Assembly (NCBI GenBank): GCA_910577315.1
Contig: CAJTME010000001.1
Span: forward strand, 124,001 to 188,000
Length of the DNA: 64,000 nucleotides
From: an uncultured Muribaculaceae bacterium
GTDB taxonomy: Bacteria; Bacteroidota; Bacteroidia; Bacteroidales; Muribaculaceae
Direction of reading: 5' to 3'
Shown here: in pieces, positions 41,849 through 51,764 of the stretch
How the letters are laid out: every line of letters begins with the position of its first letter
Position numbering within the stretch: the stretch's first letter is position 1
Program-made: the position numbers and the translations under genes
Notes under the pieces: model-generated
Told to the model about the DNA's origin: nothing
Database searches by the model: none
The model's input: only the letters and a program-made list of their open reading frames with translations

Positions 41849-42732
41849 TGTCCGCAAACATCATTCCATATTTCAAATCTAACGACCGAGCTTTCACCAT
41901 CCTACATGGTGACTGCACTGACTTGCTCAGTCGTTTCGATTTTAAATTCGATTTGATTTTTGCAGATCCCCCATATTTCTTATCAAATGGTGGAATAAGT
42001 GTCCACGCAGGGAAAATAGTATGCGTCAACAAAGGAGAATGGGACAAATTAGATTCAACGTGGTCAATCGATGAATTCAACAAGTTATGGCTGACTCTAT
42101 GCAGGAATAAACTTAAGGAAAACGGTTCCATTTGGATTTCAGGCACATATCACAATATATTTTCCGTAGCGAAAACTCTTACCGAACTGGATTTCAAAAT
42201 CCTTAATGTAATAACATGGGCTAAAAGCAATCCTCCTCCAAACATCTCACGACGTTATTTCACTCATTCGACTGAATTTATCATCTGGGCTCGAAAATCC
42301 AGTAAAACTCCCCATAAATACAATTATGAGCTGATGAGGATGATTAACGGTGGAAAACAGATGACGGATGTCTGGAGATTTCCGGCAATTGCACGTTGGG
42401 AAAAGTCATGCGGTAAACACCCCACTCAAAAACCACTATCAGTGTTGACGCGCATTATATTGGCCTCGACGTCTGCCGGCGACTGGATTTTGGATCCTTT
42501 TGCTGGTTCGTCAACCACAGGAATTGCAGCCAATCTCTGCGGGCGGCGCTACCTTGGAATTGAGAAAGAACTGGAATATGTTAACCTCAGCTACTTTCGC
42601 AGAATTGAACTTGACAATGAAGGCATACGATCGAGTTATGCAAGAAAACTCTCAGATTTGCACATAGCCACTGAACGCGAATCATTCCTTCGTGAACCGA
42701 TTACTGATTACGGAGTCGATTTACCATTTTAG
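41848..42732 (+). CDS. DpnA-like second adenine methyltransferase (beta class, possible single-strand preference)
   Basis: This 294-residue methylase is of the beta class: motif IV (DPPY in IFADPPYFLSNGG) comes near residue 40, and motif I (DPFAGSSTTG) comes near 215, the reverse of the Dam order. The target-recognition region lies between. It resembles M2.DpnII (DpnA), which in Streptococcus methylates GATC also on single-stranded DNA and protects incoming transforming strands. In this window it follows the nuclease directly with a one-base overlap (taatg). The gene is AT-rich like its two partners. Whether it truly prefers single strands in this organism is untested. Confidence 0.9.
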   Translation: MSANIIPYFKSNDRAFTILHGDCTDLLSRFDFKFDLIFADPPYFLSNGGISVHAGKIVCVNKGEWDKLDSTWSIDEFNKLWLTLCRNKLKENGSIWISGTYHNIFSVAKTLTELDFKILNVITWAKSNPPPNISRRYFTHSTEFIIWARKSSKTPHKYNYELMRMINGGKQMTDVWRFPAIARWEKSCGKHPTQKPLSVLTRIILASTSAGDWILDPFAGSSTTGIAANLCGRRYLGIEKELEYVNLSYFRRIELDNEGIRSSYARKLSDLHIATERESFLREPITDYGVDLPF

Positions 42733-42760
42733 AAAACAACAAAAGCAATACAACTGATAT

Positions 42761-43597
42761 ATGAAAGTCATCGCAGAAAGCAGCAGCACGCGCACGGAGT
42801 GGGCGGTTGTCGACGGGGATAAGATAGTGGAGCACGCGTTCACGACGGGCCTCAATCCGTATTTCCAGTCGAGACGCGAACTCAGCCACAGCATACGCCT
42901 TGAACTCCCGGAGGCTTTTTTCCGCCGCCGGTGGGATCATGTGTATTTCTACGGTGCTGGCTGCGCCAACAAGGAAAAGACAAAAATAATGGAATCGTCG
43001 CTGGTGGCGCAGTTCCGCACGCCGGTGACGGTTGAGAGTGACCTACTGGGAGCGGCCCGCGGTCTGCTGGTGCGCCAGCCGGGACTGGCCTGCATACTCG
43101 GCACGGGGTCCAATTCGTGTCTTTACGACGGCCATGAAATCGTCAAGAATGTCCCCCCACTCGGCTATGTGCTTGGTGATGAAGGCTCAAACGCTTACCT
43201 GGGCAAGCTGTTCATCGCCGACATGCTGAAAGGCATTGCTCCGAAAAATCTCACCCAGGCCTTTTTCGAGCGCTACAGCGTGACACACAACATGCTAATG
43301 GACGAGGTCTACACAAATTCACTGCCGTCAAGGGCGCTGGCAAAGTACGCCGCGTTCCTGGCCGAGCATGTCGACAATTCATATGTCTACAATCTTATCT
43401 ACGAGGGTTTCACCCGCTTTTTCGCACGCAACATCGCCGCATACGACTATCGCAACAACCCAGTATGTTTCGTCGGTTCGACGGCCATGACCTTCCGCGC
43501 TATTCTCGAGCGCGCCGCCCTCGACTTCGGAGTCAAAATTTCAAAGATAATACCGAATTCCCTGCCCGGCCTGGTCGAGTTCCACGCCGAGGATTAA
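42761..43597 (+). CDS. BadF/BadG/BcrA/BcrD-type ASKHA ATPase, possible N-acetylglucosamine kinase-like
   Basis: This 278-residue protein has the ASKHA sugar-kinase fold of the BadF/N-acetylglucosamine kinase group. The first phosphate loop is ESSSTRTEWAVVDG near residues 5-18 (usually DGGGTKT-like, here with Glu for Asp), the second is LGTGSNSCLYDG near 123-134, and the adenosine part is seen as FVGSTAMTFR near 240. GYVLGDEGSNAYLGK near 142-156 is a strong family marker. In Bacteroidales such proteins stand near ruvA and sprA; the sugar or other substrate is unknown. It starts 28 bases after the restriction-modification genes but has chromosomal base composition, so it probably marks the right border of that island. 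Confidence 0.82.
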   Translation: MKVIAESSSTRTEWAVVDGDKIVEHAFTTGLNPYFQSRRELSHSIRLELPEAFFRRRWDHVYFYGAGCANKEKTKIMESSLVAQFRTPVTVESDLLGAARGLLVRQPGLACILGTGSNSCLYDGHEIVKNVPPLGYVLGDEGSNAYLGKLFIADMLKGIAPKNLTQAFFERYSVTHNMLMDEVYTNSLPSRALAKYAAFLAEHVDNSYVYNLIYEGFTRFFARNIAAYDYRNNPVCFVGSTAMTFRAILERAALDFGVKISKIIPNSLPGLVEFHAED

Positions 43598-43618
43598 GCG
43601 AATTTAACCCAGTGAAAC

Positions 43619-44206
43619 ATGATTGAATCAATAAAAGGAGCCATCACGGCCATCAATCCCGCCGCGGTAACGGTTGAAACCGCCGGCGGTGTTGGGTACC
43701 TGTTGAACATAACCCTGCCGACTTTCACAAAACTTGAGCATGCAGCCGAGACGCGCTTGCTCGTGCATGAATCAATCCGTGATGACGCCTGGGTGCTATA
43801 CGGTTTCATCGATGAGGACGAACGCGAATTGTTCCGCGCCCTCGTCGGGGTATCGGGAGTTGGGGCCGGGTCGGCAAGGCTGATTTTATCGGCAATTCCG
43901 GCAGCCGACTTGCGTGGAGTGATTGCCGGCGGCGACGCCAAACGCTTAAAAAGTGTTAAAGGTATAGGAGCCAAAACCGCCGAACGTATAATTGTAGACC
44001 TCAAAGATAAAATAAAAGCCGACCCCTCTGCGTTATTAGAGCAGCCGGCAGCAGTCACAACTCCGGCCTTCGACGAAGCCCTTGAAGCACTGGTGATTCT
44101 CGGCTTCCAGCGCCAGGCGTCGCAAAAAGCGCTAAAGAAGCTTTTCGACGCCGACCCGACCCTGTCGGTTGAAGGCGCGGTCAAGAAGGCCATGGCAATG
44201 ATGTAA
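43619..44206 (+). CDS. ruvA: Holliday junction branch migration protein RuvA
   Basis: RuvA binds four-way junctions as a tetramer and loads the RuvB motor. The 195-residue protein has the three RuvA parts: the N-terminal OB fold (MIESIKGAITAINPAAVTVETAGGVGYLL), two helix-hairpin-helix motifs in the middle (LVGVSGVGAGSARLIL near 76-92 and VKGIGAKTAERIIVDLKDK near 112-130), and the C-terminal three-helix domain III that contacts RuvB (about 150-195, ALEALVILGFQRQASQKALKKL). It lies 21 bases after the BadF-like gene and 24 bases before sprA. The RuvB and RuvC genes are not in the window. Confidence 0.95.
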   Translation: MIESIKGAITAINPAAVTVETAGGVGYLLNITLPTFTKLEHAAETRLLVHESIRDDAWVLYGFIDEDERELFRALVGVSGVGAGSARLILSAIPAADLRGVIAGGDAKRLKSVKGIGAKTAERIIVDLKDKIKADPSALLEQPAAVTTPAFDEALEALVILGFQRQASQKALKKLFDADPTLSVEGAVKKAMAMM

Positions 44207-44230
44207 AGCTGCGCCGGCCATCAATCATTA

Positions 44231-47200
44231 ATGGGAAAAGCAACAGGCACTCAACAAGATAATAAAAGACATCTGCGACTTTGGCGCGCGTCGGCCCTGG
44301 TGGTCATCGCGGGCCTTTTGGTCGTTGTGCCTTTCCTTGCATGGGGCCAGTATTATAACCCTGAAATAACTCCCCCGCCCCCCTCGGCCTACCCTCCCCC
44401 TCCACCAGTCAATCCCGCCGATTCCATCATGCTGCCTTTCCCTGTGCAGCAGACCGTGCCGCAGAGCTACGAGGACCTCATGAGCGATGAACTCGCCTAT
44501 GACCTTGCCAATCCGTCGAACATCCGCACCGAGGCAGAATATGACCCTGCCACGGGGTGTTACATCGTGCGCACCAAAATGGGCGACATTGACATCGCCA
44601 CGCCCTTCCTGATGACTGCCCAGCAGTACAATGACTGGCAACTGCGCCGTTCAATGCAGCAATATTACCGCGAGCGCAATCTCGGCCTCATCACCGACAA
44701 CGAGAAGCAGCCCTTCAACATATTCGACATGAACTTCGCGCTCGGTCCGCTTGAAAAGATTTTCGGCCCGGGCGGCGTGTCGCTCAAGACTCAGGGCTCT
44801 GTACAGCTCAACATGGGCATCAAGAGCAACTTCACCGACAATCCGTCGCTCTCCATCAACTCTCGCCGGAAGACATACTTTGATTTCGACCAGAAAATCC
44901 AGGCCACCATCGGCGCCAGCGTCGGCGACCGCCTGAATTTCAACATGACGTACAACACCGACGCCACCTTTGATTTCGACTCGAAAAACATAAAGCTGGC
45001 CTACGAAGGCAAGGAGGACGACATCGTGAAGGCAATCGAAGCGGGCAACGTGTCGATGACAACCGGTTCGTCGCTCATACGAGGCTCGACAGCCCTGTTC
45101 GGCGTGAAGGCCAAACTTCAGTTCGGCAAACTCACCGTTACCGGCCTCGTATCGCAGCAAAACTCCGAATCGAAAACCGTAAACACCAAGGGCGGCGTGC
45201 AGACCACAGCCTTCTCGGTCAATGCCGACGAATACGACCAGAACCGCCACTATTTCCTCGCCCAATATTTCCGCGACAACTACGACGAATTCGCGTCCAA
45301 GCTACCGTTTGTGTCATCGGGCATAAACATCACCCGCATTGAAGTTTGGGTCACCAATAAAAGCGGCAAATATGAACAGGCGCGAAATCTTGTAGCCTTT
45401 CAGGACCTCGGCGAGAGCAGCGTGCTGTCGAGCAGCTACTGGACTCCCAATCCGGCCCTTCCCAACCCCGCCAACGCCTCCAACAACCTTTTGAGCGTAA
45501 TCAAATCAGACTATCCCGGCGCCCGCAACATCAGCACCGTAACCCAGGCCCTCGAACCACTCCAGCCCTACGGCATCGTCGGCGGTACGGCGTTTGAGAA
45601 GGTTGAGAGCGCCCGTTTGCTGTCATCGTCAGAATACACACTCAACTCCACCCTCGGCTACATCTCGATAAAAAGCGCGCTCAACGCCGACGAGGTACTC
45701 GCCGTGGCCTTCGAGTACACCTACCGTGGCCAGGTATATCAGGTGGGCGAATTTTCATCCGACATCACCACCACCGACCAGAGCCTCTACGTAAAGATGC
45801 TCAAATCCACCACAGCATCCACCGAGCAGCCCATGTGGGACCTGATGATGAAAAACGTATATGCCCTCGGTGGCTATCAGATACAGAAAAACAACTTCAA
45901 GCTCAACATCAAATACCTCAGCGACACCACCGGCACACAAATCAACTATCTCCCCGTGCCGGGCCTCAACAACCAGTCGCTGCTCCAAGTGATGAACCTC
46001 GACCGCATAGACTCGAACGAGCAGTCAAACCCCGACGGTTTCTTCGACTTCATCGAGGGCTACACCATCCTCTCATCCCAGGGCAAGGTCATATTCCCGG
46101 TAGTGGAGCCGTTCGGCGCCCATCTCCGCAAGAAAATCAACAACCCGACGCTGGCCGAACAATATGTCTATGAGGAACTCTACGACTCCACCCTGACCGT
46201 CGCAAAACAGTTTGCCGACAAGAACAAATTCATCCTCACCGGCGAATACCAGGCATCGGCAGGCTCGCAGATACGCCTCAACGCAATGAACGTGCCGCGA
46301 GGCTCTGTGATCGTTACAGCCGGCGGCGTCACGCTCACGGAAAACTCCGACTACACAGTCGATTATTCGATGGGCATAGTCACCATCACCAACCAGTCAA
46401 TCATCGACTCGGGACAGAGCATATCAGTCACCCTCGAGAACCAGTCGCTCTTCTCCATGCAGCGGAAAACGCTGCTCGGGCTCGACATGCAGTATCAGTT
46501 CAACAAGGACTTCAATCTCGGCGCCACAATACTACACTTTTCTGAAAAAGCGCTGACCGAGAAAGTGAACATCGGCGACGAAATCGTTAACAACACCATG
46601 GTCGGTCTCAACCTCAGTTACAACAAGGACTTCATGTGGCTGACCAACCTCATCAACAAGATTCCGACGGTAACCGCCACCCAGCCCTCCCATCTCAGCC
46701 TCACGGCCGAATACGCCCAGCTGTTGCCGCACGCCCAGAAAAGCGGTTCCAACAAGGGATCAAGCTATGTTGACGACTTCGAGCAGACACAGACCGGTAT
46801 AGACCTGCGTTCGCCCTACTCGTGGTTCCTCGCCTCCACGCCCTACGACAATTCAAAGGACGCCCTATTCCCCGAGGCTGCCCTGAGCAACAACGTGGAC
46901 TATGGCAAAAACCGAGCCCTGCTCAACTGGTACTATATCGACCGCATGTTCACATCGCGCAACTCATCGCTGGCGCCGAGCTACATCAAGAGCGACCTCG
47001 CGCAGCTTTCCAACCCGTATGTGCGCGAAGTGGACTCATACGAGATTTTCCCCGGCCGCGAGCTCAACTACGGCGAATCGTCAACCATCCAGACCCTCAA
47101 CCTCTCGTTCTACCCAACCGAGCGCGGCCCCTACAACCTTGATGCCGAGAACATCGATGCCGAAGGCAACCTGCTCAATCCCGAGAAGCGTTGGGGCGGA

Positions 47201-50200
47201 ATCATGCGCAAGCTCGACAACACCAACTTTGAACAGTCCAACATCGAATACGTGCAGTTCTGGCTGCTCAATCCCTTCCTCGACCCGAACAACCCCAACT
47301 ATGAGGGCGGCGACCTTTACCTGAATTTCGGTGAAATTTCCGAAGACATCCTCAAGGACGGTCTCAAAAGCTACGAAAACGGCATCCCCTATGACGGCAA
47401 CGACCAGTATTTACAGGAAACCGCATGGGGACGCGTGTCGTCGCAGAACTCGCTCACATACTCGTTTGACAACGCCACTGGCGCCCGCAAGGCCCAGGAC
47501 GTCGGCCTGGATGGTCTGCCTAACGACGACGAGTTCGTTTTCCCCTCCTATTCCGACTATCTCGACAAGCTGAAACAGCGCCTGTCGTCAGAGACCATCG
47601 CCCGCATGGAGCAGGACGAATTTTCGCCGTTCAACGACCCGGCAGGCGACAACTACCACTTCTACCGAGGTTATGACTACGACGAGGAGCGTCTCGGCAT
47701 CCTCGAACGCTACAAACGCTACAACGGTCTCGAAGGCAACTCGCTGTCGGCAGAAGACGCTCCCGACCCGCTCTATCAGACCTCCCGCGCAACCCCCGAC
47801 GTTGAGGACATAAACCAGGACAACACCCTGAACGAATACGAACGCTACTTCCAGTACAAGGTCTCAATCCGCCCCGAAGACCTGGTGGTGGGCAAGAACT
47901 ACATCACAGACAAACAGGAGACAGTCGTGCGCACCCGCAACGACTCCAACCTGACCGTCGAGTGGTACCAGTTCAAGATACCCCTGCAGGACTACGAGCG
48001 TGTGGTAGGTTCCATAAAGGACTTCTCCACCATCCGCTTCGCCCGCATGTTTATGACGGGCTTCAAAAAGGTCACGCACCTGCGTTTCGCAACCCTGGAA
48101 CTCGTCCGCGGCGAATGGCGCCCCTACAAGTTCAACCTCAACCTCCGCGGCGACGCTCCCGCCGCGGGCCAACTTGACATATCAGTGGTGAACATCGAGG
48201 AAAACGCAGGGCGCGAGCCGGTCAATTATGTGCTCCCTCCCGGTGTAACCCGAATCACCGACCCCGGCCAGAGCCAGATTGTGCAGCTCAATGAACAGTC
48301 TATGTCGCTCAAGGTCACAGGCCTTGAAGCCGGTGACGCGCGCGGCGTGTACCGCAACACCCAGCAGGACCTGCGCAACTACAAGCGCATGCAGATGTGG
48401 GTGCACGCCGAAAGTCTCATCGACGACCTCACCTCGCTGCGCTCGGGCGACCTGTCTGTGTTCATCCGCCTCGGCACCGACGTCAAGAACAACTACTACG
48501 AATACGAGGTGCCCCTGCAGCTCACCCCCCACGGTCACTACAACGACAATCCCACCGACCGCGCAAAGGTGTGGCCGCTCGCCAACTATCTCGACTTCAA
48601 CCTCCAGAGCCTTGTCGACCTTAAACTGGAACGCAACGCCGCCAAGCGCGACGAGCAGGCGGGCGTTGGATATGCCGTGGTGTACTCGGGCCGCGACCCT
48701 GACAATACGCAGAACACAATCTCGGTTCTCGGCAACCCGTCGCTGAGCGACGTGCGCGTGATGCTTATCGGTGTCCGCAACCATTCCGCCACCACCAAAG
48801 ACGGTGTAGTATGGGTCAACGAACTTAAAGTCACCGACTTCAACGAGTCGGGCGGTTGGGCCGCGAAAGCCAACGCCACTCTCAACCTGTCGGACATCGC
48901 CACAGTAAACTTCGGCGCCCACGTCGAGACAGCCGGCTTCGGCGGCGTGGACCAAAGCCTGAACGAACGCCGTCTCGACGACTACGAGCAATACAACGTT
49001 GCCGTCCAGGCTGACCTGGGCCGTTTCCTGCCCGCCGGCGCAAAGCTCAAGGCCCCCATCTACTATTCGGTCAGCAAGGAAAAGACATCGCCCAAATACA
49101 ATCCTCTCGACCAGGACGTGCTTCTCAAGGACGCCCTCGACAACTGCGCCACCAAGGAAGAGCGTGACTCAATCACCGACTATGCCGTCGACCGCACCAC
49201 CATTCAGAATTTCTCGCTCTCGGGCGTGAAGTTCGATGTGCAGAGCAAGAATCCCATGCCCTGGGATCCGGCCAACTTCACCGTCAACTTCTCTTTCACC
49301 AAGCAGTCGAAGTCCAACCCCACCACTGAATACGAATACACCAACGACTACCGCGGCTCGCTGGCCTACACCTACTCGCCGTTCATCAAGCCGTTCAAAC
49401 CCTTCTCGTTCATCACATCGAAAAACAAGAGCCTGAAATTCTTCAAGGACTGGGAACTGCAATGGCTGCCCAACAACATCTCGTTCCTCACCAACATGAG
49501 CCGCTACTACTACGAACAGCAGACCCGCTCGGAGACCGACGTGATGTTCCAGCTGCCGGTGTCGGTATCGAAAAACTTCCTGTGGGACCGCCAGCTGTCC
49601 CTGACGTGGAACCTCACCAAGAGCATCTCGCTCTCGTTCAACTCCAACACTTCGGCACGCATCGAGGAAACCGTCGGCGCCGTCAACAAGCGCCTGTTCC
49701 CCGACAAGTACCGCGAATGGAAAGACACCGTATGGCAGTCAATCCTCTCGCTCGGCACCCCGTGGAGCTACAACCAGACTTTCACGGCCCAGTACAAGGC
49801 TCCCTTCTCGAAAATCCCGGTGATTGACTTCCTGTCGGGCTCGCTCACCTACAACTCGACCTATCAGTGGGAGCGTGGCGCCACAGTCGATGGTGTCAAG
49901 CTCGGCAACTCCATTGCCAACCAGGCTTCGTGGAACGCCGACGCGCGTGTCAACTTCGAGACTTTCTACAACAAGATTCCCATCTTCAAGGAAGTCACTA
50001 AACGTTTCGCCAACACCCGCAAAACCAACACCGCCGCCCGCAAGCCAAAGAAGTTCGAGCGTTCATACGCCCTGCCCAACGACTCCACCGAACTCATCAT
50101 CAAGCACAACCTGCGCACGAAGAAAATCAAGGTGACAGCCGCCCAACAGGACGGCACGCCCGTAGCGGTGCAGACCAAGGTCAAGGACGACAATTCGGTC

Positions 50201-51706
50201 GAGGTGCTCACCAAGGGCGACAAGACCCTCAAATTCACCATCATCGAAGTCCTCAAGGAGGAAAAGAGCCTATGGCGCGAAATCGGTGAGTATGCCCTGC
50301 GCGGAGTGCTCTCGACACGCAACATATCTTTCCGCTACCGAAACACGCGCACCATGAACCTGCCGCTTTTCGCCCCTGAAATCGGCAATGTGTTCGGCCA
50401 GACCAAATCCTGGGGTCCCATGGCTCCCGGCCTCGGGTTCGCATTCGGCTTCGAGGGCGACGACTATTTGCAGAAAGCCCTCGACCGCGGTTGGCTCATC
50501 ACCGACGACGGACAGACATCCCCGGCCATCCTGGCCCGCACCAACGAACTCAACCTTGAAGCAAACTTCGAGATTGCCAAGGGACTGAAAATCCAGCTCA
50601 CTTTCAACCGCACCGATAACCGCAACACCCAGACGCAGTTCATGTATGCCGACATGCCCACGGCCTATTCCGGCTCGTTCACCATGACCTCGTGCGCCAT
50701 CGCAACTGCCCTGTCCTCGTCCAAGGCCGACACCGGCTATGATTCCGCGCCGTTCAATACCTTCCTCGACAACATACACACCATGCGCGGACGTGTCGAA
50801 AACCAGTATTACGGCCACGACTATCCCGACGGCGGCTTCATGCGCGACCTGCCCCAGGCCGGCATGCCGTTCGACCCCGAGGTAGGCGGCGTCAGCGAGA
50901 CTTCATCCGATGTCCTCATTCCGGCTTTCGTAGCCGCGTACACCGGCCGCAATCCCTCGCGCCAGTGGCTCTCGCCGTTCCCGTCGTTCTCAGCCGTCCT
51001 TCCCAACTGGCGCATCACCTACGACGGTCTCATCAACCTCGGCAACCTGCGCAACATCTTCAAGAGCTTCACCCTCAGCCACGCCTACCAGTGCACCTAT
51101 GCCGTGGGCTCCTACTCATCGTTCCTAAACTGGGTCAGCGTTGACGGCACAAACCTCGGTTTTACCCTCGACGAAATAACAGGCAATCCCATCCCCTCCT
51201 CGCCGTTCAATATTTCGTCAGTAACCCTAACCGAGCGTTTCGCCCCCCTCATCGGCGTGAACGTCACCCTTAAAAACGAGCTCCAGCTCAACGCCGAATA
51301 CCGCGACCAGCGCACCCTTACGCTCAACTCATCTGCCGGACAGGTGGTCGAGGCCACTACCCGCAGTCTCAAATTCGGCGCAGGATACAAGATTGTGGGC
51401 TTCAACACGGTATTGAAGATGAAAGGCTCGCAACAGGGTATTTCCAACGACCTCACCCTCAACGCCGAGGTCGGCCTCAACCACAACCAGGCCCTGATAC
51501 GCCGCATCGAGGGCAACTACACCCAGCCCACATCCGGCACGAATACATTCAACATCAACTTCACGGCCTCGTACATCCTGTCGAAGCGTGTGACCGTGTC
51601 GGCCTACTTCGACCATCAGGTCAACAACCCGGTCGTAACCACATCCTCCTATCCCACCACCAACACCTCCTACGGCCTGTCGATGAACCTGTCGCTGGCA
51701 CGATAA
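44231..51706 (+). CDS. sprA: SprA/Sov, giant outer-membrane translocon of the type IX secretion system
   Basis: This 2491-residue protein is the T9SS translocon SprA (Sov in Porphyromonas), a very large outer-membrane beta-barrel through which cargo with a C-terminal sorting domain leaves the cell. The N-terminus has a signal-type hydrophobic segment (ALVVIAGLLVVVPFLAWGQ, about 18-36) and a proline-rich linker (PPPPSAYPPPPPVNP). The remainder is dominated by alternating beta-strand patterns, with SprA landmarks such as GSSYVDDFEQTQTGIDLRSPYSW near residue 845 and the repeated long aromatic strands at the C-terminus (YGLSMNLSLAR). The length fits the family (about 2300-2500). It follows ruvA in the same direction, an order common in Bacteroidales. 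Other T9SS parts (PorK, L, M, N, PorV) are not here. Confidence 0.95.
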   Translation: MGKATGTQQDNKRHLRLWRASALVVIAGLLVVVPFLAWGQYYNPEITPPPPSAYPPPPPVNPADSIMLPFPVQQTVPQSYEDLMSDELAYDLANPSNIRTEAEYDPATGCYIVRTKMGDIDIATPFLMTAQQYNDWQLRRSMQQYYRERNLGLITDNEKQPFNIFDMNFALGPLEKIFGPGGVSLKTQGSVQLNMGIKSNFTDNPSLSINSRRKTYFDFDQKIQATIGASVGDRLNFNMTYNTDATFDFDSKNIKLAYEGKEDDIVKAIEAGNVSMTTGSSLIRGSTALFGVKAKLQFGKLTVTGLVSQQNSESKTVNTKGGVQTTAFSVNADEYDQNRHYFLAQYFRDNYDEFASKLPFVSSGINITRIEVWVTNKSGKYEQARNLVAFQDLGESSVLSSSYWTPNPALPNPANASNNLLSVIKSDYPGARNISTVTQALEPLQPYGIVGGTAFEKVESARLLSSSEYTLNSTLGYISIKSALNADEVLAVAFEYTYRGQVYQVGEFSSDITTTDQSLYVKMLKSTTASTEQPMWDLMMKNVYALGGYQIQKNNFKLNIKYLSDTTGTQINYLPVPGLNNQSLLQVMNLDRIDSNEQSNPDGFFDFIEGYTILSSQGKVIFPVVEPFGAHLRKKINNPTLAEQYVYEELYDSTLTVAKQFADKNKFILTGEYQASAGSQIRLNAMNVPRGSVIVTAGGVTLTENSDYTVDYSMGIVTITNQSIIDSGQSISVTLENQSLFSMQRKTLLGLDMQYQFNKDFNLGATILHFSEKALTEKVNIGDEIVNNTMVGLNLSYNKDFMWLTNLINKIPTVTATQPSHLSLTAEYAQLLPHAQKSGSNKGSSYVDDFEQTQTGIDLRSPYSWFLASTPYDNSKDALFPEAALSNNVDYGKNRALLNWYYIDRMFTSRNSSLAPSYIKSDLAQLSNPYVREVDSYEIFPGRELNYGESSTIQTLNLSFYPTERGPYNLDAENIDAEGNLLNPEKRWGGIMRKLDNTNFEQSNIEYVQFWLLNPFLDPNNPNYEGGDLYLNFGEISEDILKDGLKSYENGIPYDGNDQYLQETAWGRVSSQNSLTYSFDNATGARKAQDVGLDGLPNDDEFVFPSYSDYLDKLKQRLSSETIARMEQDEFSPFNDPAGDNYHFYRGYDYDEERLGILERYKRYNGLEGNSLSAEDAPDPLYQTSRATPDVEDINQDNTLNEYERYFQYKVSIRPEDLVVGKNYITDKQETVVRTRNDSNLTVEWYQFKIPLQDYERVVGSIKDFSTIRFARMFMTGFKKVTHLRFATLELVRGEWRPYKFNLNLRGDAPAAGQLDISVVNIEENAGREPVNYVLPPGVTRITDPGQSQIVQLNEQSMSLKVTGLEAGDARGVYRNTQQDLRNYKRMQMWVHAESLIDDLTSLRSGDLSVFIRLGTDVKNNYYEYEVPLQLTPHGHYNDNPTDRAKVWPLANYLDFNLQSLVDLKLERNAAKRDEQAGVGYAVVYSGRDPDNTQNTISVLGNPSLSDVRVMLIGVRNHSATTKDGVVWVNELKVTDFNESGGWAAKANATLNLSDIATVNFGAHVETAGFGGVDQSLNERRLDDYEQYNVAVQADLGRFLPAGAKLKAPIYYSVSKEKTSPKYNPLDQDVLLKDALDNCATKEERDSITDYAVDRTTIQNFSLSGVKFDVQSKNPMPWDPANFTVNFSFTKQSKSNPTTEYEYTNDYRGSLAYTYSPFIKPFKPFSFITSKNKSLKFFKDWELQWLPNNISFLTNMSRYYYEQQTRSETDVMFQLPVSVSKNFLWDRQLSLTWNLTKSISLSFNSNTSARIEETVGAVNKRLFPDKYREWKDTVWQSILSLGTPWSYNQTFTAQYKAPFSKIPVIDFLSGSLTYNSTYQWERGATVDGVKLGNSIANQASWNADARVNFETFYNKIPIFKEVTKRFANTRKTNTAARKPKKFERSYALPNDSTELIIKHNLRTKKIKVTAAQQDGTPVAVQTKVKDDNSVEVLTKGDKTLKFTIIEVLKEEKSLWREIGEYALRGVLSTRNISFRYRNTRTMNLPLFAPEIGNVFGQTKSWGPMAPGLGFAFGFEGDDYLQKALDRGWLITDDGQTSPAILARTNELNLEANFEIAKGLKIQLTFNRTDNRNTQTQFMYADMPTAYSGSFTMTSCAIATALSSSKADTGYDSAPFNTFLDNIHTMRGRVENQYYGHDYPDGGFMRDLPQAGMPFDPEVGGVSETSSDVLIPAFVAAYTGRNPSRQWLSPFPSFSAVLPNWRITYDGLINLGNLRNIFKSFTLSHAYQCTYAVGSYSSFLNWVSVDGTNLGFTLDEITGNPIPSSPFNISSVTLTERFAPLIGVNVTLKNELQLNAEYRDQRTLTLNSSAGQVVEATTRSLKFGAGYKIVGFNTVLKMKGSQQGISNDLTLNAEVGLNHNQALIRRIEGNYTQPTSGTNTFNINFTASYILSKRVTVSAYFDHQVNNPVVTTSSYPTTNTSYGLSMNLSLAR

Positions 51707-51711
51707 TTCCC

Positions 51712-51749
51712 GAAAAAAGAAAGAGTCCGGAGCGGGACCGAACTCTTTC
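51712..51749 (-). terminator. Terminator of the TPR/AraC regulator gene
   Basis: The arms 51719-51730 (gaaagagtccgg) and 51738-51749 pair over 12 bp with one G-U. On the minus strand the stem is followed by six T (51713-51718), 15 bases past the regulator stop. It may also serve sprA on the plus strand. Confidence 0.7.
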
Positions 51750-51764
51750 CATTCAATGTTGGAA

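Noticed and set aside
40009..42760. Complete integrative element around the restriction-modification genes
   Set aside because: No integrase, transposase, attachment repeats or mobility genes are present; only the three genes look foreign.
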